Shown here: positions 38,118 to 48,759 of the stretch, piece by piece
Layout of the letters: every line of letters begins with the position of its first letter
Position numbering within the stretch: the stretch's first letter is position 1
Source: Azospirillum brasilense
GTDB lineage: Bacteria; Pseudomonadota; Alphaproteobacteria; Azospirillales; Azospirillaceae
Assembly (NCBI RefSeq): GCF_003349955.1
Contig: NZ_QLKQ01000005.1
Coordinates: forward strand, 62,001 to 126,000
DNA: 64,000 nt
Reading direction: 5' to 3'
The notes under the pieces: generated by a model
What the model saw: the letters and a program-made list of their open reading frames with translations, nothing else
What the model was told of the DNA's origin: nothing
Database searches by the model: none
Translations under genes and position numbers: made by a program

Positions 38118-38284
38118 GCGCCGAGCAGATCGCCGAGGAGCGCCGACGGCGCTACCTCGCCGCCTGGCCGATGCACGCCCAGCTCGAAGCCCAGCACGAT
38201 GCGGCCAACGGACGTCCCGAAAAGCTGGAGCGCATGACCACCGACTTCGCACGCATCAAGGCCGACCTGCCCTTCCCGGATTGA
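38096..38284 (+). CDS. Small phage tail-region protein
   Basis: 62 residues, ATG at 38096 with a strong aggaggt 6 bp upstream. An arginine-rich helix (LSAEQIAEERRRRYLAAWP) is followed by an acidic helix. Comparable short proteins precede tail fibre genes in many alphaproteobacterial prophages; function is unknown. It overlaps the preceding gene in another frame, which together with the ribosome site supports it being real. Confidence 0.6.
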   Translation: MRLSIRLSAEQIAEERRRRYLAAWPMHAQLEAQHDAANGRPEKLERMTTDFARIKADLPFPD

Positions 38285-38307
38285 AATCCGCTGGCTTCGA
38301 TGCTACA

Positions 38308-38319
38308 GTAAGCGCTTAC
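38308..38319. promoter_or_regulatory. Perfect palindrome upstream of the fibre gene
   Basis: GTAAGCGCTTAC lies in the 86-bp gap before the fibre gene. A possible promoter surrounds it: TTGAAA (38281-38286), 18 bp, TACAGT (38305-38310). TATACT at 38321-38326 is another -10 candidate. Near-copies occur at 26967, 28293 and 46595. Confidence 0.55.
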
Positions 38320-38370
38320 ATATACTGAGGCCGCACCCTATGCCGGCCCAACGGCGACGGAAAGACAGCA

Positions 38371-41300
38371 ATGCCACAGACTTGGTATCGTGACGGCTCC
38401 GTCACTCTGATCAACGGCTCCACGGCGGTGACCGGATTCGGTACGCTGTGGGCCTCGCAGGTGTTTCCGGGCGACGTCTTCTCGCCCGACGGCGACCGCT
38501 TCTACGAGGTGGCGGACGTCGCCTCGAACACCGCGCTGACCCTGCGCACGCCCTACACCGGCACGAGCCGGCCGCCAGTGGCCCAGGTCAACACGATCAC
38601 GCCGCACGTCGTCAGCACGACCACGGCGCAGACCGACGAGATCTCCATCAACGACTTCGTCTACCAGTTCACCAGCGACGCCTCGCCGACCGTGGCGGAG
38701 ATCTGCGCCGGCCTGGCCGCGCGCATCAACGCCTCGCCGACCTGCCCGATGACCGCCGTGGCGACGGACGGCACCGTCGTCCTGACCGCCAAGACGCCCG
38801 GCCAACCGCTCACCGTCATCGTCTCGGCCAATCTGACCAGCGGCCTGACCACCCCGGCCAGCGCCGGCTCCGGCTACATGGTGATCCGCAACTTCGCGGG
38901 CACCATGGCCGCCGATGTCGCCAACCGCATGGCCGATCTGGTCCGCAAATGGCAGCTGCGCGAGGACGAGTTCGTCGCCTGGATGGCCGGCGACCCGCGC
39001 GGCGGACCGAACGGCGACGGCAAGTATCCGCTGACCGACACGCAGGGCAACGTGCGCCTCGTCGAGACGCCGTCGGCGCTGCTGGAGATGATCGACGGCG
39101 GCCTGATGGACAATGTCCAGCTGGTGATCGACGCGATCGAGGACGACGTCGTGGCGGCCCAGTTGGCGGCGACCGAAGCGTCCGAAGCGGCGGTGGCCAC
39201 GGCGGCGGCGCGCAACGCCGCGCAGGCCAGCCAGGCGGCGGCCCTGGTCAGCGAAACCAACGCGAAAGCCAGCGAGACCGCGGCCAAGGCAAGCGAAGCG
39301 GCGGGAGCGGCGAGCGCCGGAATCGCATCGCAGTCGGCTCTCGCGACGGCCCGGGCCGAGACGTCGGCCCTGGCCGCGAAGACCGCGGCCGAAACGGCGA
39401 ACGCCGGTGCCCAAGCGGCGAAGACGGCGGCGGAGGGCGCGTCCGCCGCCGCCAAGGCCAGCGAAACCATGGCGAAGGCCAGCGAAGCGGCCGCCAAGAC
39501 CAGCGAGACCGGAGCCGCGGCGAGCGCCCAGACGGCGACGACCCGCGCCACGGCCAGCGCCACCTCGGCCTCCCAGGCCGCGAGCAGCGCGACCAGTGCC
39601 GCCGGTTCGGCGTCCGCCGCCGCGACCAGCGCCCAGACGGCGACGACCAAGGCGAGCGAGGCGGCGGCCAGCGCGGCGGCGGCCAAGACCAGCGAGACCA
39701 ACGCCAAGACCAGCGAGACCAACGCCGCCGGCTCCGCTTCGGCGGCGGCTGGATCGGCCTCCAACGCCGCGACCAGCGCTCAGGCGGCGGCCGGGGCGAT
39801 GACGGCGGCCGAGACGGCGAAGACCGGCGCCCAGGCGAGCGCGGCCACGGCCACGAACGCCGCCACCGCCGCGTCCGGTTCCGCCACCGCCGCGCAGTCC
39901 AGCGCGGGCGCCGCCAAGGCGTCGGAAACCGCGGCGGCCACCGCGGCCGCCCAGGGACAGGGCAGCGCTTCGGCATCGGCGGCATCGGCAACCCAGGCGG
40001 CGGCCTCGGCGACCAGCGCCGCGACCAAGGCCGGCGAATCCACGACCAGCGCCAACGCCGCCGCGGCCAGCGCCACCGCGGCCCAGAGCAGCGCCAACAC
40101 CGCCGCCACCCACCTGTCGGGCGTGCAGGCCAACGCCACCGCCGCGGCGAACGCCCGCACGGCGGCCGAGGGGGCGCGCGACCAGGCCGCGGCGAGCGCG
40201 GCGACCGCGGTCTCCAGCGCCCAGGCCGCCGACGCCAGCGCGCAATCCGCCTCGGCCGGCGCCACCAACGCCAACACCGCCGCCGCGGTGGCCGGCACCT
40301 CGGCGACCGACGCCGTCAACGCCAAGATCGACGCGGTGTCCGCGCGCGACATCGCGCAGCAGATGCGCGACCAGGCATCGGCGCAGCGCGAACTGGCCGC
40401 GTCCTGGGCGTCGAACGGCTTCAACGTGCCGGTGCAGTCCGGCGCCTACTCGGCGCTGCACTGGGCGTCGCTGGCCAAGCAGTATGCGGACACCGCCGGG
40501 ACCATCGTCGGCGGCTTCAGCTTCTCCGCCATCGGCGACGGCAACCAGCAGAAATTCACCGCCTCGATGCCCGGCGACACGATGCATTTCGTGCAGGGCT
40601 CGAACATCAACATCAATTACGACGCGGCGCTCAAGCGCCTGACCTTCTCGGCCACCTCCAAACCGGTGGACACCGAGCATGCGGGCCTCGCCGTGCGCGA
40701 CGACAACACGGCGGGCAAGACCTTCCTGTCGCTCGTCCCGGCCAGCATCGCCCACCAGTCGCTCGGTGGGGCCGGAGCCAACACGCACGCGCAGATCGAC
40801 GCCCACATCGCCGCCACCGGCAATCCGCATGGCACCAACTCGAACGACATCGAATACATCGACCCGGCGTACGGAACGGTTGGGCCGCTGTCCGACGTCA
40901 TCGCCGACCTTTACGCCACGAAGATTGACAAGGGAAACCCGGTCGTCCAAGGGACGATGACGCTGAGCGTTGATCCCAGCAGCGACATGAATGCCGCCAC
41001 GAAGCGGTATGTCGACCACCTGCCGTCCAAACGCAACGTCCGCTACGCCACGACCGGCGACCTTGGGCCGGTGACCGCGACCACGACGACGCTCACCGGA
41101 CCTTCCGCCAGCTACACCGCCACCGGAACGACGGCCAACGGTTCCGCGTCGGTGACGAACGTCGCCAACGCCAGCTCCAAGGTCAAGGTCGGGGCGACCG
41201 TCACCGGAACCGGCATCCCCGCATCCACGACGGTCACGGCGGTGAATGGCACGACGGTGACGCTGTCGGCCAACGCCGCGGCCGGCGGCACTCCGTCGCT

Positions 41301-44300
41301 GACATTCACCCAGAGCATCGGAGCGCTGGCGATCGATGGTGGGATCACCGCCCTGAACGACCGCGTTCTCGTCAAGGATCAGTCGATCGGAAGTCAGCGC
41401 GGCATCTATTATCTGTCCACAATTGGAACGTCGTCGGTGCCGTGGGTGCTGACGCGCTCCACCGATGCCGATTCCTGGACCAAACTGCTCGGCGCGCAGG
41501 TGCTCGTCGAGGCCGGGGCCACCCTGGCGGACACAGCGTGGATGATGCTGTCCGACAGCGGAGGCACGCTCGGCACCACGACGCAGGTTTGGCAGGCGTA
41601 CGCCTCGCCGAACGCGTACTCGCTCATCAACATGACGGCCAACGGGATTGTCGCGCGAGCGGCCAATGGCGGCTTCACCGTCCGCGCCATCACGGGGACG
41701 CCGAACGAAATCAGCGTGGCCGAAGGCGGCGGCGTCGCGGGCAACCCGACGATCAGCCTGCCCTCCGCGCTCGCGCTTGGCGGCAAGGCGGTGACGGTCG
41801 GCGACGCCAACTTCACCATCCAGGACACCGGCGACACCACCAAGCTGGTCAAGTTCGAACTCGGCGGCCTGACCACCGGAACGACGCGCACGCTGACGGT
41901 TCCCAACGCCTCGGGCACCCTGACGCTGGACGGCCACGGCCACACATGGAGTGACATCACCAGCGGCAAGCCGACGACGGCGGCGGGCTGGCTGACCGAC
42001 GTGCTTCTGACCGGCAACACCGCGCACCAGACCGGCACCTTCGACGCGATCCGCCTGTGGGACACCGACAGCACCCACGCGCTGCGGATCGGCAATGGCA
42101 CGGATCTCACGGCCGACCGCACGCTGACCATCGCCACGGGCGACGCCAACCGAACCCTGACCATCCCCGGCAACGCCACGGTCAGCGGCACCAACACCGG
42201 CGACCAGACGATCACCCTGTCCGGACCGATCACCGGCAGCGGCACCGGGATCATCGTCACCTCGATCCAACCCAACGTGGTCGGCGACAGCCACCTCCGC
42301 CAGGGCGCCGCGACCTCGGTGGTCGGGCGGGCCGCCAACAGCGCGGGCAACGTCGCCGACATCGCGGCGACCACCGACAACACCTTCCTGGCGCGGCGCG
42401 GCGGCACGCTCACATTCACCAGCCCGACCTGGAGCGACATCGCCAGCGCCAGCAAGCCCACCAGCCTGTCGGGGTACGGCATCACCGACGCTCAGCCGCT
42501 CAACAGCATGCTCACCACCTTGGCGGGCCTCGACGGCAACGCCGGCGTGCTGGTGCAGACGGCGGCGAACGCGGTGTCCAAGCGCGGCATCGGCACGGCC
42601 AACGCCAGCGACATCCTCGACCGCACGGCGGGCGACAGCCGCTACGCGCAGCTGACCGGCAACGTAACCTTCGGCGGAAACCTCTACGTCGGCAACGGAC
42701 ACCCCTCGGTGAACTTCCGGGAGACCGACGCCGCCACCGACACCAAGGCATGGACCCTGGACGTCGAGAACGGGCGCTTCCTTGGCGTGCTGGCAAACGA
42801 CAGCAACACGGCCTGGACGACCTGGCTGAACGTGCAGCGGTCGGGGATGACGGTGTCCAACATCGCCCTGGCCGGCAGCGCCCTGACCTTCAACGGCAAC
42901 AACATCCTGACCACGGCGACCGGCGCCCCGCTGTCCGGGGCGGCGTTCACCGGCAACGTCTCCCTGCGCACCGCCGGGGGCGGCAACCTCAAGGTGCTCG
43001 GCACCGGCAACGCGGGGGTGGAGCTCGGGCGCGACGACGGCGTCGCCAGCACGCCGTTCCTGTACTTCCATTCCGGGGCGACCTACACGACCTACGACGT
43101 CTCGCTGATGGCGTCGGGCGGCAACGGAACCAACGGGCAGGGCACGCTCAACATCCAATCGGCCCTGCTCCAACACAACGGTAGCAACGTCCTGACCGCC
43201 GCGCACTGGTCCACCCAGGCGACGCCGAACACGGCGATGCTGCGCGACGGAGCGACGAATGTGGCGGCGGGGGCCTATACGGCGACCGGCACCTACCCCG
43301 CGGTCTTCTTTCACGACACCGACGCCGCCGCCAACAGCAAGCGGTGGCGCCTGGCGGCGAACACCGCGCAGATGGACATCGCCATCGACTCCGACGACTT
43401 CTCGTCGACGGTCGGCGTGATGTCGTTCTACCGCAACACCACCACGCCGACCGGAATCAGCGCGTGGGCTCCAGTCACGGTCAACGCGAATGTGGCGGCC
43501 AACGGGGCGCATCTGCACCTGCAAACCGGCGGCGGCTCGCTGGGCCGCAAGTCGGTGACCCGCCACTACGGCACGTTCGCCGGAGGCACCGCCGACACCG
43601 GGCAGCGGGTGGTCGGGCGCACCGAGGCCGGTTTCAGCACCGCCAACTGGGGGACCGAGTATTACGCGATCTGCCTGAACTCGACGGCCAACGACGCGGC
43701 CTCCGACGCCAACATGACCGCCTACCTGACGCTGACCAAGGACACGGCGCAGTTCAAGGCGAAGACCGAGACCTACCTCGCCCAGCTGGGCACGACGGTC
43801 GGCAACGCCGTCGTCCACAATCAGGCGGTGTCCGGTTCGGGCGCCTCCAACACCGACTATCTGCGCACGCACATCCAGCGCTTCGCCGGCACCAACACCG
43901 CCTGGACTTCGGCGGGGTGGCGCATCCAGCGTCAAGTCGACCTGACCCCGCAGGGTTACATTCAATTCGGCGGCGAGGGCAACGACCACGGTGTCTACAT
44001 CGGCTCCGGCGCAGGAGCGGCGCACCGCCTGGCCATCCCGTCGTCGGGCAATGTGACCATCGACGGCAGCTCGGTCTACACCACGGCGAACCTGAACGGA
44101 ACGTGGCTGGGGCAGGATTTGCGCACCACCGCCGCGCCGACGTTCAACGGCGTCGCGTCCACGGGCTCCCTTCTCGCCCTGACCGCCGACGGCATCCGCC
44201 ACAAGCAAGGCAGCAGCTCCGCCGGGTACGGCATCATCCACCGCAACGACGGGGGCAACTACTACATCCTGCTGACCAACAGCAACGACGCCAACGGGAG

Positions 44301-46071
44301 CTGGAACAGCCTGCGTCCGCTCCGGATCGCCCTCGACACCGGTGGGGTGTATGTCGGGAACGGGCTCGGCGTGGCCGGCGGGCAGGATGTCACCAGCGGG
44401 CATGTGCAGCTCAGCCACGCAACCACCGAGCAGCACGTCAAGTTCGTCAAGACCGGGGTGAACGCCGGGTTCTACGGTGTCGCTGCGGGCGTCGGGTTGT
44501 ACGACTGGCTCAACAACCGCAGTGTGTGGAGCTACAACATCGCGGCCGCCCGGTTCGATGTGAGATTGAACACCAATTTCGGCGGCAACATCGGCGTGAA
44601 CGCCGGCAACGCCATCTACTTCGGGCGTGAGGAGCAGTTCGGCGGCACGGACACCGGCGGCGCCGACTACGGATGGATCGCCTGGACGAACGACGACGAC
44701 ACCTATGCCATCGACGGCAGCAGCGGCGAGAACGGCCTGCTGAGGATCGGCACCAGCAACGACGGGCCGGGGCCGAACTCCGACAACATGGCCTTGACCC
44801 CGAGCGGCGACCTCTACCTGGAGCCCGGCGGCGACGTCTATGTCGGCAACGCCGCGACGCGCAAGTTGGTGTGGCACGAAGGAAACCAGCAGGACGTCCG
44901 CAGCACCGCGACGCCGAGCTTCGCCGGTATTCTCGCGACTGGGCAGGTGAACGTCAGCACCACACTGGGCAACCAGGGCGCCCATCTGTTCCTGGCGCCG
45001 ACCGCCGGCGGTAACGGCCGGGAGGGCAAACTGCGCTTCGGCGGCACCTTCGCCAGTGGCGCCGATCAGATGCCCCGCCTCGTCGCCTCGCTGCGGTCGG
45101 GCTTCTCTTCGGGGGCCTGGGGCAACGAATACCTCGACGTTTACCTCAACAATCAGACCAACGACACCCAGGAGGATACCAAGCAGGCCCGCATCGCCCG
45201 CTTCACCACCGGCGGTTTGATCGTCAACGGGACCATCACCGGCACGCTGAACGGCAACGCGGCGACCGCGACCACCGCCACCACGGCGAACCGGGTGGCG
45301 AACGCGCTGACCATCAACGGCACCGTTTACGATGGTTCGTCGGCGCAGAGCGTCACCATCGCCAGCAGCGATGGCACCAAACTGCCGCTGGCCGGCGGAA
45401 CGATCACCGGTGGTCTGACGGTCAACAACAGCATCTCCGTGGCGAATGGCCTGACGGTGACCTCGGGCGGTCTCGGCGTGTCCGGCAACGGCAGCGTCTC
45501 GGGCGAGATGTCGGCCAACACTCTGCGAGCGTCCGGCGCCCATGCCTACGTGGACAATGGAGGCTGGGGCAACACTCACCTGTGGCTGCGCACGGGCGGC
45601 GGGGCAAACGACCGCGGGCTGCTCTACTACTCCACCGACGACCATCTGCGCCTGGAACTGCGCAACGGCAACGGCGGTACCAGATCGTCCCTGACGCTGA
45701 ATCCGGATGGCGGCGCCCAATTGGCGGGGGCGACCATCGGCTCGGACGGCAATCTTTGGATGGGTTGGTGCAATGACTGGCTGTCGAACGTGCTGGCCCG
45801 CAAGATGGACAACGGCACCAAGGCGGTGGGTTACTGGCACGTCTGGAGCGGCGCGACACAGAACGAGATCGATCTGAATTCCTGGGGACCGGGCGTCTAC
45901 GCCGTGGACCTCGACAACGGGCGTTGGACGGTCATCAACGTCGACAACGGCCTGAACGCCAACCTCTCCGACGGCTCGCTGAACCGCTGGTACACCGTCA
46001 ACGCGCGCTACGTCAACGCGCGCTACGGCTCGTGGATTCGCAACGTCTTCAAGCTCTATCCCGCCAACTGA
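38371..46071 (+). CDS. Giant tail fibre protein (2566 residues)
   Basis: The N-terminal attachment domain (about 1-70) begins MPQTWYRDGSVTLINGSTAV. A Ser/Thr/Ala/Glu-rich coiled-coil stretch (about 260-685) consists of repeats such as ASETNAKASETAAKASEAA, as in lambda side tail fibres. The rest is beta-rich with Gly/Asn/Thr repeats. Two related modules lie near 1720-1796 and 2205-2283 (GFSTANWGTEYY versus GFSSGAWGNEYL), each associated with a DLRTTAAPTFNGV or DVRSTATPSFAGI segment. The C-terminus ends SWIRNVFKLYPAN; no S74 chaperone peptidase signature was seen. It should be a trimeric long fibre that recognises a cell-surface glycan or protein. Confidence 0.88.
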   Translation: MPQTWYRDGSVTLINGSTAVTGFGTLWASQVFPGDVFSPDGDRFYEVADVASNTALTLRTPYTGTSRPPVAQVNTITPHVVSTTTAQTDEISINDFVYQFTSDASPTVAEICAGLAARINASPTCPMTAVATDGTVVLTAKTPGQPLTVIVSANLTSGLTTPASAGSGYMVIRNFAGTMAADVANRMADLVRKWQLREDEFVAWMAGDPRGGPNGDGKYPLTDTQGNVRLVETPSALLEMIDGGLMDNVQLVIDAIEDDVVAAQLAATEASEAAVATAAARNAAQASQAAALVSETNAKASETAAKASEAAGAASAGIASQSALATARAETSALAAKTAAETANAGAQAAKTAAEGASAAAKASETMAKASEAAAKTSETGAAASAQTATTRATASATSASQAASSATSAAGSASAAATSAQTATTKASEAAASAAAAKTSETNAKTSETNAAGSASAAAGSASNAATSAQAAAGAMTAAETAKTGAQASAATATNAATAASGSATAAQSSAGAAKASETAAATAAAQGQGSASASAASATQAAASATSAATKAGESTTSANAAAASATAAQSSANTAATHLSGVQANATAAANARTAAEGARDQAAASAATAVSSAQAADASAQSASAGATNANTAAAVAGTSATDAVNAKIDAVSARDIAQQMRDQASAQRELAASWASNGFNVPVQSGAYSALHWASLAKQYADTAGTIVGGFSFSAIGDGNQQKFTASMPGDTMHFVQGSNININYDAALKRLTFSATSKPVDTEHAGLAVRDDNTAGKTFLSLVPASIAHQSLGGAGANTHAQIDAHIAATGNPHGTNSNDIEYIDPAYGTVGPLSDVIADLYATKIDKGNPVVQGTMTLSVDPSSDMNAATKRYVDHLPSKRNVRYATTGDLGPVTATTTTLTGPSASYTATGTTANGSASVTNVANASSKVKVGATVTGTGIPASTTVTAVNGTTVTLSANAAAGGTPSLTFTQSIGALAIDGGITALNDRVLVKDQSIGSQRGIYYLSTIGTSSVPWVLTRSTDADSWTKLLGAQVLVEAGATLADTAWMMLSDSGGTLGTTTQVWQAYASPNAYSLINMTANGIVARAANGGFTVRAITGTPNEISVAEGGGVAGNPTISLPSALALGGKAVTVGDANFTIQDTGDTTKLVKFELGGLTTGTTRTLTVPNASGTLTLDGHGHTWSDITSGKPTTAAGWLTDVLLTGNTAHQTGTFDAIRLWDTDSTHALRIGNGTDLTADRTLTIATGDANRTLTIPGNATVSGTNTGDQTITLSGPITGSGTGIIVTSIQPNVVGDSHLRQGAATSVVGRAANSAGNVADIAATTDNTFLARRGGTLTFTSPTWSDIASASKPTSLSGYGITDAQPLNSMLTTLAGLDGNAGVLVQTAANAVSKRGIGTANASDILDRTAGDSRYAQLTGNVTFGGNLYVGNGHPSVNFRETDAATDTKAWTLDVENGRFLGVLANDSNTAWTTWLNVQRSGMTVSNIALAGSALTFNGNNILTTATGAPLSGAAFTGNVSLRTAGGGNLKVLGTGNAGVELGRDDGVASTPFLYFHSGATYTTYDVSLMASGGNGTNGQGTLNIQSALLQHNGSNVLTAAHWSTQATPNTAMLRDGATNVAAGAYTATGTYPAVFFHDTDAAANSKRWRLAANTAQMDIAIDSDDFSSTVGVMSFYRNTTTPTGISAWAPVTVNANVAANGAHLHLQTGGGSLGRKSVTRHYGTFAGGTADTGQRVVGRTEAGFSTANWGTEYYAICLNSTANDAASDANMTAYLTLTKDTAQFKAKTETYLAQLGTTVGNAVVHNQAVSGSGASNTDYLRTHIQRFAGTNTAWTSAGWRIQRQVDLTPQGYIQFGGEGNDHGVYIGSGAGAAHRLAIPSSGNVTIDGSSVYTTANLNGTWLGQDLRTTAAPTFNGVASTGSLLALTADGIRHKQGSSSAGYGIIHRNDGGNYYILLTNSNDANGSWNSLRPLRIALDTGGVYVGNGLGVAGGQDVTSGHVQLSHATTEQHVKFVKTGVNAGFYGVAAGVGLYDWLNNRSVWSYNIAAARFDVRLNTNFGGNIGVNAGNAIYFGREEQFGGTDTGGADYGWIAWTNDDDTYAIDGSSGENGLLRIGTSNDGPGPNSDNMALTPSGDLYLEPGGDVYVGNAATRKLVWHEGNQQDVRSTATPSFAGILATGQVNVSTTLGNQGAHLFLAPTAGGNGREGKLRFGGTFASGADQMPRLVASLRSGFSSGAWGNEYLDVYLNNQTNDTQEDTKQARIARFTTGGLIVNGTITGTLNGNAATATTATTANRVANALTINGTVYDGSSAQSVTIASSDGTKLPLAGGTITGGLTVNNSISVANGLTVTSGGLGVSGNGSVSGEMSANTLRASGAHAYVDNGGWGNTHLWLRTGGGANDRGLLYYSTDDHLRLELRNGNGGTRSSLTLNPDGGAQLAGATIGSDGNLWMGWCNDWLSNVLARKMDNGTKAVGYWHVWSGATQNEIDLNSWGPGVYAVDLDNGRWTVINVDNGLNANLSDGSLNRWYTVNARYVNARYGSWIRNVFKLYPAN

Positions 46072-46083
46072 GGGCCATCCGTC

Positions 46084-46506
46084 ATGAAATACGTCCATTA
46101 CGACGAAAACAACGTGGTCACCGGCTATACCCAGTTCGTGGTCGGCTTCGCGCCGCCCACCGACGGCGCCTACATCGAAGTGGACGAGGCGGTCGAGGTC
46201 GGGATCGGCATGCTGATCGACCCCGTCACCGGCACGCTGTCGGCCAACCCGGAGCCCTATGTCCCGGTCGGCCCGGTCCCGGAAACGGTGTCGCCACTGC
46301 AAGCCCGCATGGCGCTGCTCGAAGCCGACCTGCTCGACGACGCCGAAGCCTTCGTGGCGACGCTGAGCAAGCCTGAACAACTCGCCTGGCAATATGCCAG
46401 CGAGGTCCGCCGCGACAACGCGATCATCGCCAAGGCGGCGGCGCATCTCGGCCTCGATGACGACCGGATCGACGCCTTGTTCCGGCGGGCGTCGAGCTTC
46501 GCCTGA
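46084..46506 (+). CDS. Fibre-associated small protein (possible fibre assembly factor)
   Basis: 140 residues, 12 bp behind the fibre stop. The N-terminal half is a small beta domain (MKYVHYDENNVVTGYTQFVV). The C-terminal half is helical: SPLQARMALLEADLLDDAEA, then QLAWQYASEVRRDN and a short LGLDDDRIDALFRRA helix. This C-terminal pattern recurs in proteins encoded directly after phage tail fibres, which in several phages are fibre chaperones. The role here is inferred from position. Confidence 0.7.
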   Translation: MKYVHYDENNVVTGYTQFVVGFAPPTDGAYIEVDEAVEVGIGMLIDPVTGTLSANPEPYVPVGPVPETVSPLQARMALLEADLLDDAEAFVATLSKPEQLAWQYASEVRRDNAIIAKAAAHLGLDDDRIDALFRRASSFA

Positions 46507-46562
46507 TGCGTTCTCTCGGTGCCGACCGGTACGAAAGACAGCGGCGGATGATCACTTTTCGC

Positions 46563-46606
46563 TTGATCGGCCCAATGCTTTCGTCAAATAATAAGTAACC
46601 GCTTAC
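46563..46606 (+). promoter_or_regulatory. Promoter-like site with tail-module palindrome
   Basis: TTGATC (46563-46568), 18 bp and AATAAT (46587-46592) are followed directly by gtaaccgcttac (46595-46606), a one-mismatch variant of the tail-module palindrome placed around the expected transcription start. Confidence 0.5.
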
Positions 46607-46620
46607 TCATGGAGAAAGAG

Positions 46621-46671
46621 GGTGCCGGTTTGAGCCACGTCAACGAAGCGCATGGCTCCGCAACCGGCACC
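46621..46671 (+). other. Large hairpin (possible structured leader RNA)
   Basis: ggtgccggtt (46621-46630) pairs with aaccggcacc (46662-46671), and gagcca (46632-46637) pairs with tggctc (46653-46658). This gives 16 bp with a small internal loop and a 15-nt apical loop. No T run follows, so it is more likely a leader structure than a terminator. Confidence 0.55.
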
Positions 46672-46745
46672 GCCGCTCCACGGGTACAAAGGCGCATAGG
46701 GCCGTCATCACGACGCGCAGCGGCCGCTGACGGCGCCTCGTCAAG

Positions 46746-46777
46746 ACGCTCGACGGGGGCGGCAACCCGTCGAGCGT
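46746..46777 (+). other. 12-bp perfect hairpin before small gene
   Basis: acgctcgacggg pairs with cccgtcgagcgt across an 8-nt loop. It ends 39 bp before the ATG of the small gene at 46817. The sequence after it is C/A-rich, not T-rich, so it may be an attenuator or leader element. Confidence 0.5.
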
Positions 46778-46816
46778 TCCCGCCACCAACCACAACCCAT
46801 CAGAAGAAAGATCATC

Positions 46817-47032
46817 ATGTCCGACACCATCACCGCTCCGGCCACCACGCCGGCCGCCGCCCCGACCATCGCTCCGGCCACATCCGCTCCGGAATCCCGC
46901 CCGGCGACGCACGTCGCGCTTCCGGTCGAACTGGCCAACGGCATCCTCAACTATCTGGCCCAGCGCCCCTATGGCGAGGTGGCCGACCTGATCCGGGGCA
47001 TGGAAGCGACCAGCGTCGGCGTCGCCCCCTGA
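46817..47032 (+). CDS. Small hypothetical protein at the end of the tail module
   Basis: 71 residues with agaaaga before the ATG. The N-terminal 35 residues are Ala/Pro/Thr-rich and disordered. The C-terminal half is a compact helix pair, LPVELANGILNYLAQRPYGE then VADLIRGMEA. Short proteins with this C-terminal pattern are found near phage structural genes; function unknown. It has no hydrophobic segment long enough for a holin. Confidence 0.5.
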   Translation: MSDTITAPATTPAAAPTIAPATSAPESRPATHVALPVELANGILNYLAQRPYGEVADLIRGMEATSVGVAP

Positions 47033-47063
47033 TCGAAGCGGCCGGCATCAAGCTGCCTGGTGA

Positions 47064-47083
47064 AAACCCGGCAGCGCCGGTTT
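47064..47083. terminator. Small hairpin between convergent genes
   Basis: aaacc-c-ggc and gccggttt form an 8-bp stem with one bulged C and a 3-nt loop, in the 117-bp gap between the small tail-module gene and the convergent CoA-ligase gene. The end of the stem is A/T-rich on both strands. Weak terminator candidate. Confidence 0.3.
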
Positions 47084-47149
47084 GCCCCTCCCCCCTCGCC
47101 GCGCCCGTCATCGCCGACGAGCGCGGCCGCCGGGCCGGTTCGGTCCGGA

Positions 47150-48745
<1,596 letters not shown>

Positions 48746-48759
48746 GCGGAGGGCCTCTC

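Larger units (their letters stand above)
46507..46816. other. 310-bp non-coding interval with promoter and two hairpins
   Basis: No convincing gene lies here; an open frame from 46609 is Arg/Ser/Pro-rich and runs through both hairpins. The interval holds a promoter-like site with palindrome (46563-46606), a large hairpin (46621-46671), a 12-bp perfect hairpin (46746-46777) and a weak ribosome site before the small gene at 46817. Confidence 0.6.

Noticed and set aside
32229-38252. A 2007-codon minus-strand open frame opposite the I-J gene
   Set aside because: Same cause: mirror frame of a high-GC gene with well-supported gpI/gpJ homology; composition is Arg/Ala/Gly/Asp-biased without motifs.
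38338-46446. A 2702-codon open frame on the minus strand opposite the fibre gene
   Set aside because: It is low-complexity Arg/Gly/Val-rich sequence arising from the GC codon bias of the fibre gene; no ribosome site or family motif, and the plus-strand protein is a clear tail fibre.
26967-46606. GTAAGCGCTTAC palindromes as LexA or CtrA boxes
   Set aside because: Alphaproteobacterial LexA sites are GTTC/GAAC repeats and CtrA sites are TTAA-N7-TTAA; neither matches.
26877-47149. Phage attachment sites flanking the tail module
   Set aside because: I compared the sequences on both sides by eye and saw no direct repeat, no tRNA gene and no integrase.
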